Positions 27,215-34,969 of a stretch of 64,000 nt of DNA are shown here, piece by piece (within the stretch, counting starts at the first letter, position 1; the number at the start of each line of letters is the position of its first letter). The DNA comes from JACDAE01 sp963717195 (GTDB lineage Bacteria; Chloroflexota; Ktedonobacteria; Ktedonobacterales; Ktedonobacteraceae), in NCBI GenBank assembly GCA_963717195.1, contig CAVQVR010000021.1, forward strand, positions 682,001 through 746,000, written 5' to 3'. Below the pieces are notes generated by a model. It was not told the origin of the DNA. It saw nothing but the letters and a program-made list of their open reading frames with translations, and did not search any database. The position numbers and the translations under genes are program-made.

Positions 27215-28378
27215 TCAAATTGAGAGCGCGGCTCTCACCTCCTGGGCATGTTTGTAGACATCGAACAGATCGTCACCCACAACCGTAATATGTCCCATTT
27301 TACGATCAACCTTTGTCTCACGTTTTCCATAAATATGTATAAATACATTGTCCGGATCATAATCGTCGAGCCAGTAGGGATCGGCAATACCATTGCGCTC
27401 ACCAAGAATATTAATCATGGCGGCAGCCGGGTAGAGCATATCTGTTGGAGTCAGAGATAGATTGGTCACGGCACGCAGGAGTTGAGTGAACTGCGATGTT
27501 TTGCACGCCTCAATCGTATAGTGACCAAGATTATGTGGACGAGGGGCGATCTCGTTGAGCCAGATCTTCCCAGCGGTATCGAGGAAAAACTCAATGCCAA
27601 AGATGCCTATGCCCGCAAGATAGCCAAGCACGCGACGTGCAATTTCCTGAGCCTCCAACCGCAACGCAGGATCAATGGGAGCTGGAGCGAGCACAACCTG
27701 ACAGATATCGCGAGCATGGATCATCTCAACGACGGGATGCGTCACAATCTCGCCTTGCTCATTACGTGCAATCATCAGGCCGATCTCTTTATCCAGCTCC
27801 AGACACTTCTCCACGTAGAGTTCGCGCTGTCCCAACTTCTCTAGAGCGGACGCAATATCCTGCGCCTGGTTGATACGAGCATTGCCGCGCCCATCATAAG
27901 CATCCTTTTTCGCCTTCAATACCAGTGGATAGCCCCATAATTGTGCCGCGTGCTCGATATCCGCAACACCTTCGACGGACATAAATGGCGCAACTGGAAT
28001 ATTATGTTGAGCCAGGAACTCTTTTTGTTGATATTTATTCTGGATAATAGCCAGAAGAGCGGGAGAAGGGAGAATTTTTGCTCCTTCGGCCTGCAAAGCA
28101 CGTAAGGCATCAGTATTAATATGTTCTATCTCGTATGTCAGAATATCGGCATGATTGGCAAGCTTACGAATAGCCATGGGATCTTTCAGGCCACCAACGA
28201 TCTGTTCAGCAGCAAGCGAGGCCGGGCTATGAAGGATAGGATCAAGCACAGTGATACCGCCATAGCCCATATCGCGTCCAGCTTCAGCAATCATTAAGCC
28301 AAGCTGACCGCCGCCGATAATACCGACGCGGGTAGAAGATACAACAGCCACTTCCTGATCGGTTAACATATGTTGCAA
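27215..28378 (-). CDS. purK: N5-carboxyaminoimidazole ribonucleotide synthase PurK
   Basis: A 387-residue ATP-grasp enzyme that makes N5-CAIR from AIR, ATP and bicarbonate. IGGGQLGLMIAEAGRDMG at the N terminus, the ATP-grasp lid (KAKKDAYDGRGNARI) and FLDTAGKIWLNEIAPRPHNLGH are family signatures. The start is uncertain: a TTG at 28378 sits five bases after AAAGGAGTTCC and is preferred; the ATG three codons later (28369) is the alternative. PurE follows, so consecutive steps are encoded together. Confidence 0.93.
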   Translation of the reverse strand: MQHMLTDQEVAVVSSTRVGIIGGGQLGLMIAEAGRDMGYGGITVLDPILHSPASLAAEQIVGGLKDPMAIRKLANHADILTYEIEHINTDALRALQAEGAKILPSPALLAIIQNKYQQKEFLAQHNIPVAPFMSVEGVADIEHAAQLWGYPLVLKAKKDAYDGRGNARINQAQDIASALEKLGQRELYVEKCLELDKEIGLMIARNEQGEIVTHPVVEMIHARDICQVVLAPAPIDPALRLEAQEIARRVLGYLAGIGIFGIEFFLDTAGKIWLNEIAPRPHNLGHYTIEACKTSQFTQLLRAVTNLSLTPTDMLYPAAAMINILGERNGIADPYWLDDYDPDNVFIHIYGKRETKVDRKMGHITVVGDDLFDVYKHAQEVRAALSI

Positions 28379-28533
28379 TGGAACTCCTTTATTCTTCGCA
28401 TCTCTATTGTAACCAGAAGGTGGGAGAAGTGTCAAACCGGTAACATTTCCTGAATAAGTAAGCTTGCGTATGCGAGCAATGTCTACTAGAATAAGAAAAG
28501 AGAATACATACTAGAAGGGAGGGAAGATGGAAT

Positions 28534-29073
28534 ATGTCACGCATTCCTCCAGACGATAACGCGCAGATACCGGAGACAGTGGGAGCCAACAATAGCACAA
28601 TGGCCGGGCTATTCCGGGTTATGGCGCTGCGACCTGGCATTATGGAACAGACCGCACAGTTATTAGATACTGCAATGCGTACTGGAACGATTGAGCCAAA
28701 GCTAAAAGAGCTGCTTGCAATCCGTGTCTCGCAAGTCAACCACTGTGCTTACTGAATGGCTGCACATACTGCCTTGGCAAGGCAGCTGGGTGTAAGCGAG
28801 GAACTACTCGACGCACTTTACCATATTGATCAGCACCGACATTTGTTTACGGAACGAGAGCTGGTCGCGTTGCATTATGCCGAGATAGTGACGACGAGCG
28901 CACAAGATGTAGATGAAAACCTGTGGGATGACTTACAGGTATACTTTGACGATGGCGAGCTAGTGGAGATTACGACCGTGATAGGTCTGTTCAACTTTTT
29001 TAATCGTTTCGCCGACGCTTTACAGATCGACCCTCCCGCAAAGAATAGACAAAAGGACAGCGACAATGGCTAG
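28534..29073 (+). CDS. AhpD-like peroxidase-family selenoprotein (TGA at 28753-28755 read as selenocysteine)
   Basis: One continuous frame of 179 codons with an internal TGA at codon 74. The family motif E-x11-C-x-x-C-x3-H is present as E59, C71, TGA74 and H78 (NHCAY-TGA-MAAH), so the TGA replaces exactly the second redox Cys. Both halves are typical carboxymuconolactone decarboxylase/AhpD fold: FRVMALRPGIMEQT and KLKELLAIRVSQVNH before, LARQLGVSEELLDAL and FNFFNRFADAL after. AhpD-like proteins use the CxxC for thiol redox chemistry, and selenocysteine variants of the family are known. A SECIS-like hairpin starts 13 bases after the TGA. GGGAGGGAAGATGGAAT precedes the start. An ATG follows the TGA directly but has no ribosome-binding site and would remove the CxxC. 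Alternative: nonsense mutation or base error. Confidence 0.85.
28753..28793 (+). promoter_or_regulatory. Bacterial SECIS-like element inside the AhpD-like gene
   Basis: Right after the TGA, CTGCCTT (28769-28775) pairs perfectly with AAGGCAG (28779-28785) around the loop GGC (28776-28778). The loop begins 20 bases after the TGA and opens with GG. Bacterial SECIS elements typically have an apical loop 16-37 bases after the UGA, a G in the first two loop bases and an upper stem of at least four base pairs; all three hold. ACA (28764-28766) could pair with TGT (28791-28793) below an internal loop. Confidence 0.75.
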
Positions 29074-29305
29074 CAGCGAAGAGAAACTGAACGCACTTTT
29101 AAGCGACCTGCAAGAGTTAACGACCTATTTGCATGGTCGTGGAGAAAAGACCTTAGCACTTTCAAAACAATTTGAGGAGCATGTGAAGAAGGATACGTCA
29201 AATAAAGAATTTGATTTGAATCAGGCAAAAATGTTGGATTATCAACATCACATCTGGCATGAAATTGGGAATCTCGTCGATAAGTTACTGAAGCAATATA
29301 CATAA
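29066..29305 (+). CDS. Small helical protein coupled to the AhpD-like gene
   Basis: A 79-residue protein predicted to be all alpha-helical and charged, without Cys or membrane segments. I recognise no family. AAAGGACAGCGACA precedes its ATG. The start overlaps the end of the AhpD-like gene by 8 bases (ATGGCTAG), so translation is coupled. It may be a partner or adaptor of that redox protein; this is inference from the overlap. A strong terminator follows at once. Confidence 0.7.
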   Translation: MASSEEKLNALLSDLQELTTYLHGRGEKTLALSKQFEEHVKKDTSNKEFDLNQAKMLDYQHHIWHEIGNLVDKLLKQYT

Positions 29306-29344
29306 GGTTTTGAGCTCCAATTATCCTGATTGGAGCTCAAAACC
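29306..29344. terminator. Strong hairpin between convergent genes
   Basis: GGTTTTGAGCTCCAAT (29306-29321) pairs perfectly over 16 bp with 29329-29344 across a 7-base loop. It begins at the stop of the small helical protein and ends 11 bases before the stop of the convergent GH5 gene. The built-in T and A runs let it serve both strands. Confidence 0.8.
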
Positions 29345-29355
29345 TCGCCTCGGGC

Positions 29356-30996
29356 CTATGCTACGCTACAGACATTACCATTAAGGCTAAAGGATGTCGG
29401 ACGGAGATTGCTTCCCATCCAGGAAGCATTGAAGCCAGGATTAACCATCGCACCTGCCGCAATGGTACTATTATAGCTGGCATTGGTGACCGTCACATTT
29501 GCTCCTTGCTGCGAGAAAACTCCGTTCCATCCCTGTGTGACCTGCTGACTACCAGGGAAGGTGAAGGTCAACGTCCAGCCATTCATAGCCGTTGTGCCAG
29601 AATTGCTAATCGTCAGATTCGCCGTGAAACCGCCAGGCCACTGATTCACCGCATAACCCACCTTACAGGAGCCATTCGCAGTTGGGGTAGCCGTTGGTGT
29701 AGGCGTAAAGCCAGGAGTAGCCATAGCTGCGGGCGTAGTTGTAGGCGTGACCCCAGAAGGTGTAGGTGTTAGTGTGCTTCCCCCCGAACTACTATCCAGC
29801 GGGAACTCGATAGGGGTGAGGTATGCCTGTTTAGCCTGATTGACGGTTACCCAGTCATTTTCCAGAATGCCACCAGTGTCACCCGAATCAGAATTCAAGG
29901 TCCAGAAGGTCCAGTTGATCCCCTTCACCCCAGTTCCCATGTATTTGACCAGCGCAGCAAGCCACTGTTGATCAGAAGTGGATTGCAAAAGTGTGCCAAA
30001 CTCACCGACCCAGACAGGAGCAATATTATTTTTGTAGATATAACCCCAATATTTATCCCATATCGCAGGTAGGTTGTTGGGATAGGTCGAAGCGCCGAAC
30101 CATGGCTGAGAAGCAACCGTAGAGGGATAGTCATGAGCAGAATACACTAAGCGATTAGCCACGTTCAACTGAACCGGATACTGTTGCACGCCTTCCAGGT
30201 TGCCTCCCCACCAGTAACAATCGCCGCTGGTTGAACCGCCGGGACCAAAACAATCAGTCCCTTCAACAAAGATCAGCCAGTTTGGGTTAATTGCCAGTAT
30301 CGCATTGCCAGCTCTCTCAGCCGCCAGCCGCCAGTCAGTAGCGATATTGCCACAACCCCAGCAAGCAGGCGCATGGGGTTCGTTATGTAGATCAGCTCCG
30401 ATAACCATTGGATTGTTTTTGTACCGCGTAGCCAGCATCTCCCAGTCAGAGAGCCAGCGCGACTCGGGGTAGGCTGCACTATACCACAACGCCGACTGTG
30501 CGCCAGAATCAGGTCGGTGCTGATCCAGTATGAAACGTAGCCCGACACTGCTACCGTAGGCGATGATCTTATCCATGATCTGGATGCCACTGAGACCCTG
30601 AAGATCGGGATTTTTATTGTAATCGATGCTATTAGGTATGCTACCCGCATCGAAGAGCTGATTGGAGTATGGCAAGCGAACGGTGTTATAGCCCAGGCTC
30701 TTAATCTGGTTAAGAACATCCTGGTAATTGCGCGTCCACAAACCATGCACGACATAGTTAGGAGTCTCGAAGCCAAACCAGTTGATACCAGTAATGCGTA
30801 CAGGTTGATTATTACTATCAAGAATCTGGTTGCCATTGGTATGCCAGTATCCGGCTCCGGCTGCCTGAGCATGGTGTGATGTTGTAAGCTGAATCGTAAA
30901 CGTCGCCACCATAGCAACAACAACACACAGAATTAAGACGTAGTGGTATACCTTCATCTGTATCCATGCAGGTGAAGACGTGTTTTTTTCTGACAT
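29356..30996 (-). CDS. Secreted GH5 cellulase with C-terminal CBM2
   Basis: A 546-residue enzyme. Residues 14-46 are a signal sequence ending near HHAQAAGA. The GH5 catalytic domain follows (about 47-405): VRITGINWFG, NTVRLPYSNQLF, acid/base Glu in ADLHNEPHAP (about 199) and nucleophile Glu in VWVGEFGTLL (about 329). A Thr/Pro-rich linker leads to a CBM2 module (about 445-546) with the two end Cys and the aromatic WPGGF, NGWTLTFTF and QGWNG sites. It should be a secreted endoglucanase-type hydrolase bound to cellulose. AAGGGATGCTCT precedes the start. Its CBM2 is close to that of the GH27 protein at 52986. Confidence 0.93.
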   Translation of the reverse strand: MSEKNTSSPAWIQMKVYHYVLILCVVVAMVATFTIQLTTSHHAQAAGAGYWHTNGNQILDSNNQPVRITGINWFGFETPNYVVHGLWTRNYQDVLNQIKSLGYNTVRLPYSNQLFDAGSIPNSIDYNKNPDLQGLSGIQIMDKIIAYGSSVGLRFILDQHRPDSGAQSALWYSAAYPESRWLSDWEMLATRYKNNPMVIGADLHNEPHAPACWGCGNIATDWRLAAERAGNAILAINPNWLIFVEGTDCFGPGGSTSGDCYWWGGNLEGVQQYPVQLNVANRLVYSAHDYPSTVASQPWFGASTYPNNLPAIWDKYWGYIYKNNIAPVWVGEFGTLLQSTSDQQWLAALVKYMGTGVKGINWTFWTLNSDSGDTGGILENDWVTVNQAKQAYLTPIEFPLDSSSGGSTLTPTPSGVTPTTTPAAMATPGFTPTPTATPTANGSCKVGYAVNQWPGGFTANLTISNSGTTAMNGWTLTFTFPGSQQVTQGWNGVFSQQGANVTVTNASYNSTIAAGAMVNPGFNASWMGSNLRPTSFSLNGNVCSVA

Positions 30997-31379
30997 AGAG
31001 CATCCCTTCTCGTTTCAAGGTCGTTCTCAAGTAAATTGCCTGCCTCTCTACCATGAGAAACAGATTCTATACTTACTTCACGATAAACAAGATCATCTTT
31101 TACAATGAATGAGACGGAAAGTTCCATTATAATTGGCCGAGGTTGGAGGATGCTCAGTGTGGATAACGGAAGAAATCTGGTCACATGTTTAAAACATAGT
31201 AACTATTGAGAAGGGGCCTGACTCCTCAGCGCCTACGGCGCTTCGCAAGCCGTTTGGTGTGGACGGTGGGATACCTATTTTGGAGTTGACAAAAAGAATA
31301 AGTCTTATGACCTTAACTTGACGAAACGTATCAATGCTAGTATAATAAAGTAGAACAAAATTTCTAAAAGGAGCAAAGG
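30997..31379. other. Divergent promoter region between GH5 and the Rad52/ERF-like gene
   Basis: There is no gene. It carries a strong + strand promoter (annotated separately), an additional TTGACA at 31286-31291, and on the - strand a TTATAAT at about 31130 that could serve the GH5 gene. Confidence 0.5.
31318..31346 (+). promoter_or_regulatory. Sigma-70-type promoter
   Basis: TTGACG (31318-31323), 17-base spacer, TATAAT (31341-31346), with a start site expected near 31353, 27 bases before the ATG of the next gene. This is the best consensus promoter seen in the window. Confidence 0.75.
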
Positions 31380-32153
31380 ATGAGCGACCAGAGCAGTGGG
31401 CAGGTTCAACAAGAACAACAACAAAGTGCCCGCCAATTTAATCCGAATGAGCATTTAATGCAGCTGAAGAGTAAAGAGGGTCCCAAAGATTATCTGCCAG
31501 TGCAGTGGCGTCTCGTCTGGTTCCGCGAGCAATGTCCACAGGGCACTATTGATACGGATGAGCTTGAAGTTGACCTTGATCGTGAAGTTGAGGAAGAGGT
31601 CTACGTGTGGAACAGCGAGAAACGACGTAGTGAAAAAATTGTAAAGCGTTCTAAAGGGTATGCACGCTATAAAGCAATTGTCACTGATGGTAAAGGCGGT
31701 AGGTCAACTGGAACAAAGTCGGAGAATGCTGCCAACTTTCCCGATTATATTGAGAAAGCTGAAACTGGGGCTATTGGACGCGCGTTAGCAGGATTAGGAT
31801 ATGGCACTCAGTTTGCACCAGACTTGAATGAAGCCCATCGCATCGTTGATAGTCCTGTAGAACGGCACGTTCCTCTAGTAAATGGAAATGGCTATAGCAA
31901 TGGTACCAGTAGTGCACCTCTTGCCTCGGTACGTCCCAACGCTGTGACCAGTAATGGAAGTACGCATGGTTCCAGTGATATCCATTCCGCTGTTGTTACT
32001 GAGAATGCTTCCGATGCACTCTTAACTGATCAGCAGTTGAGCAGTATTCGTAAACTGTGTGAGCATCTCGGCAAATCAGAGCCTGACAATGTTACTTCTA
32101 TCAGTTACCTCAATGCGAAGAAGCTGATTTCAGCAGCTCACAGCCGAGTATAG
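31380..32153 (+). CDS. Rad52/ERF-like DNA-annealing family protein (tentative)
   Basis: A 257-residue protein. Residues 22-150 contain KDYLPVQWRLVWFREQCP, ARYKAIVTDGKGGRSTGTKS and AETGAIGRALAGLGYGTQFA. The Ala-Glu-Thr-x-Ala-Ile-Gly-Arg-Ala-Leu block is shared by ERF and Rad52-like single-strand annealing proteins of phages and plasmids. The C-terminal third is a Ser/Asn/Gly-rich linker ending in a short helical domain (LTDQQLSSIRKLCEHLG), as in some single-strand DNA proteins. AAAAGGAGCAAAGG precedes the start and a strong promoter lies upstream. The assignment rests on one motif and could be wrong. Confidence 0.5.
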   Translation: MSDQSSGQVQQEQQQSARQFNPNEHLMQLKSKEGPKDYLPVQWRLVWFREQCPQGTIDTDELEVDLDREVEEEVYVWNSEKRRSEKIVKRSKGYARYKAIVTDGKGGRSTGTKSENAANFPDYIEKAETGAIGRALAGLGYGTQFAPDLNEAHRIVDSPVERHVPLVNGNGYSNGTSSAPLASVRPNAVTSNGSTHGSSDIHSAVVTENASDALLTDQQLSSIRKLCEHLGKSEPDNVTSISYLNAKKLISAAHSRV

Positions 32154-32195
32154 AGAGTATAAGCAGGGCAACAAGGCTTCTTAGAAAGAAATGCT

Positions 32196-32441
32196 ATGAC
32201 TCCTACAGAGCTTGAATACGCCGAAAAACGTATGCAGCAAAAATGGTATGACCTTGCGATGGCTGAGCAGAAGGGCGCAACGGTATCAGTACTTGAGCGT
32301 ATGTACAATGCATACATGCTGGCCGTAGAAGAGTACAACCGTTGCTCCTCGGAATATCAGCGTGAGCATCAGGAGCAGCCAATCCCCGTTCCTGTGAAAC
32401 AGGAGAGGACAGCTTCCAGGCACAAGAAGAAAGCTTCCTGA
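32196..32441 (+). CDS. Small hypothetical protein
   Basis: An 81-residue protein, two long helices followed by a Pro- and Lys-rich tail (PIPVPVKQ...RHKKKAS). I recognise no family. AGAAAGAAATGCT precedes the ATG. It lies 42 bases after the Rad52/ERF-like gene on the same strand and ends 9 bases before a 15-bp hairpin, which makes a two-gene unit likely. The basic tail could contact nucleic acid; this is inference. Confidence 0.55.
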   Translation: MTPTELEYAEKRMQQKWYDLAMAEQKGATVSVLERMYNAYMLAVEEYNRCSSEYQREHQEQPIPVPVKQERTASRHKKKAS

Positions 32442-32450
32442 TAGATTCTC

Positions 32451-32482
32451 ACGTAGGGGCCGCGTCAACGCGGCCCCTACGT
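32451..32482. repeat. GTAGGGG-type hairpin, 15-bp perfect stem
   Basis: ACGTAGGGGCCGCGT (32451-32465) and its exact reverse complement (32468-32482) are separated by only two bases. It lies between convergent genes and may terminate both. It shares the GTAGGGG/CCCCTAC ends with two other hairpins in this window. Confidence 0.75.
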
Positions 32483-32507
32483 GTATATTCATGCATATTC
32501 GCGATTT

Positions 32508-33386
32508 TTATAAGCCGCCAACAAAATCACTAATAGCGCCAGCGACAGCATCAGGCGTATCAAACAGAATCATGTGCCCCGCGTCAGGAACAATCACCAG
32601 GCTTGATCCCGCAATCTCACGGTGCAGGCGTTCAGCGTACTTAACGGGCACAATCTCGTTTTTGCCACCCCAGAGGATAAGCATTGGCTTGTTCAGCGTG
32701 TGTAAATCCGAAGCTACTGAGTTGACGTAACTGGGGTCCAATTGGCGAATGATCTGATAGAGCACCTCTTTGCCCACTTCGCTATCCCATTGCGTGACAT
32801 AATCGTTGATCGCATTATTGAAACCATCGGTGTCCTGGACAGCCTTTGGCAGGGTCGCGCGTAGATCACGTATCACATCTTCGAGCGAGCTTTGTTTGGG
32901 CGCGTCGAAGTCCTGGCGCTTCTTCATATCTGGAAGAGGCCAGTCGGGGGCGAACGAGTATAGATAACAGATGGTATTGATAAGCACAACAGCTGCTATA
33001 TGGCTACGATACAGGCGCGTCGCCAAAATCTGTGCCACACCACCTCCAAAGCCAGGACCCACCAGGATGATATTAGTGAGGTTGAGCTCCTGAAACAGAT
33101 AAAGCAGTGTGTCGGCCTGACCCCAGACAGACATATCAGCGGGCCAGGGATGATCCGAGCTGCCGAATCCGAGCATGTCTATGGCATAGACCGCGCGGTT
33201 CAGCCCTGCCAGTTGTGGCATTACACCTTCCCAGGTGAAGGCTCCTGATGGAATATCGTGCAGTAGAACGATGGCCCCGTCGGTTCCATGTTCTGTCCCC
33301 TGAACGATGTAACTGATGTTATAGTGAATGGAACGCGTCACGCGCCGCTCCAGCGTACCTGCTACCTCGGATGTATTACTAGACAT
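32508..33386 (-). CDS. Alpha/beta-hydrolase fold protein with altered catalytic residues
   Basis: A 292-residue alpha/beta-hydrolase. The oxyanion region LLHDIPSGAFTW, the cap and GHMILFDTPD with the catalytic His are as in the family. The nucleophile elbow, normally G-x-S-x-G-G, reads VGPGFGGG, so the Ser is replaced by Gly. The usual acid position reads WGGKNEIVP, without the common Asp. It therefore may not be a serine hydrolase; a binding or cofactor-independent role is possible. It is the gene after enolase on the same strand but separated by a hairpin. Confidence 0.8.
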   Translation of the reverse strand: MSSNTSEVAGTLERRVTRSIHYNISYIVQGTEHGTDGAIVLLHDIPSGAFTWEGVMPQLAGLNRAVYAIDMLGFGSSDHPWPADMSVWGQADTLLYLFQELNLTNIILVGPGFGGGVAQILATRLYRSHIAAVVLINTICYLYSFAPDWPLPDMKKRQDFDAPKQSSLEDVIRDLRATLPKAVQDTDGFNNAINDYVTQWDSEVGKEVLYQIIRQLDPSYVNSVASDLHTLNKPMLILWGGKNEIVPVKYAERLHREIAGSSLVIVPDAGHMILFDTPDAVAGAISDFVGGL

Positions 33387-33413
33387 TAAAATCTCTCCTG
33401 TGACCCTGTATGC

Positions 33414-33468
33414 TGTAGGGGCTACGCGGGCGTCGTGAACGCGCGGGCTTATAAATTGCGCCCCTACA
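33414..33468. repeat. GTAGGGG-type hairpin between enolase and the hydrolase gene
   Basis: TGTAGGGGC (33414-33422) pairs with GCCCCTACA (33460-33468); the inner part contains GCGGGCGTCGTGAACGCGCG, which can pair only partly. It probably terminates the enolase transcript. It is the third member of the hairpin family with these ends. Confidence 0.6.
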
Positions 33469-33484
33469 TTATACTATAGCGTGT

Positions 33485-34811
33485 TTATGCCTTTGCGTAC
33501 AGGGTTGGAACGTTGTAGAAAGCGCTGAAGCCTGCGTAGGTCGCTGTTTCGTCGCCCAGTTCGTCTTCGATGACTAGCAGGCGATTATACTTGGCTACAC
33601 GTTCGCTACGTGAGGGTGCGCCGGTTTTAATCTGTCCCGCATTGGTGGCCACTACCAGGTCGGCAATGGTGGTGTCTTCGGTTTCTCCTGAGCGGTGAGA
33701 GACTACGGCGGTGAAGGAGGCACGTTTCGCCATCTCGATAGCGGCCAGCGTTTCTGTCAGTGTGCCGATCTGGTTAAGTTTGATCAGAATAGAGTTTGCC
33801 GAATGCTCAACGATGCCACGCTTCAGGCGCTCAGTATTAGTGACAAACAGGTCATCGCCAACGAGCTGAATGCGATTGCCCAGGCGCTGCCGCAGTTGTG
33901 ACCAACCATCCCAGTCGTCTTCGGCAAGACCATCCTCAATTGTTACAATTGGATATTCGTTAATCCACTGCTCGTACAGGTCGACCATCTCTTTCGAATT
34001 CAGTGTACGACCCTCGCGAGCCAGCACATACTTGCCATTATCGTAGAATTCGCTTGAGGCGGGATCCATGCCGAGGAAAATATCTACGCCGGGCTTATAA
34101 CCAGCACTATCAATTGCATCCACGATGACTTCCAGCGCCTCGCGGTTTGAACCCAGCGATGGTGCAAAGCCGCCTTCGTCGCCGACATTGGTATTCAGCT
34201 TTCTACCATGCAATACTTTCTTGAGTCCCTGATAGACTTCGGCGCACCAGCGAAGCCCTTCGCGGAACGTGGGTGCACCCACAGGCAAAATCATGTACTC
34301 CTGCATGTCGGTTGAATTATCGGCGTGTTTGCCCCCATTCAAAATATTCATCATTGGAACGGGCAGCGTGCGTGCCGAAACTCCACCTAGATAGCGGTAG
34401 AGTGGTTGATTGTGAGCGTTAGCTGCTGCCTTCGCTATGGCAAGCGAGACGCCGAGAAGCGCATTTGCGCCCAGTTTAGCTTTGTTGGGGGTACCATCCA
34501 GAGCGATCATTAATTCGTCTAGTGTTGTCTGGTCGGTGGCATCCAGTCCTATAATAGCGTCGCTGATAGCCTCATGAACGTTGCCAACAGCATTAAGAAC
34601 ACCTTTGCCGCCATAGCGGCTCTTGTCGCCATCACGCAGCTCAACTGCTTCATGCGCACCCGTCGATGCGCCGGATGGGACGGAAGCGACTCCACGTGCT
34701 CCACCCATTAAGAGAACTTCAACCTGGATAGTCGGGTTCCCACGTGAAATCAAGAATCTCGCGTGCTATGATCTCCTCAATTGTGGTCAAGTCTTCTGTA
34801 TTATTTGACAT
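33485..34811 (-). CDS. eno: Enolase, frameshifted near the N terminus
   Basis: 2-phosphoglycerate dehydratase of glycolysis. The start is the ATG at 34811 after GAGGATAGGTGT, giving MSNNTEDLTTIEEIIAREILD. One extra T (position 34748, in a run of three) then breaks the frame before SRGNPTIQVEV. Removing that base gives a 441-residue protein with all key parts: SGASTGAHEAVELRD, GDEGGFAPSLGSN, MDPASSEFYD, TIEDGLAEDDWDGW, NSILIKLNQIGTL with the catalytic Lys and VVSHRSGETED. Residues lost to the shift would include part of the first strand. As enolase is normally essential and single-copy, a sequence error is the first suspicion. Confidence 0.92.
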
Positions 34812-34870
34812 ACACCTATCCTCTGCAAAGCCATCAATACTATAGCTGAGCATCGTTTCTACTAATCGTT

Positions 34871-34886
34871 CATCCATCGATGGATG
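34871..34886. promoter_or_regulatory. 16-base perfect palindrome upstream of enolase
   Basis: CATCCATCGATGGATG, 60 bases upstream of the enolase start and 85 bases before the uvrD stop. It has no loop, so it is more like a dimer binding site than a terminator. Its function is unknown. Confidence 0.35.
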
Positions 34887-34969
34887 TAGTGTTGGTTATT
34901 ACATCCTTTGCGGGCCTATTGTACATCGTTTATAGGGCATTGGGCAAGCTAAATCTTGAGGGGCTACCC

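Noticed and set aside
28756..29073. A separate gene starting at the ATG right after the AhpD TGA
   Set aside because: There is no ribosome-binding site and the protein would lose the N-terminal helices and the CxxC redox motif.
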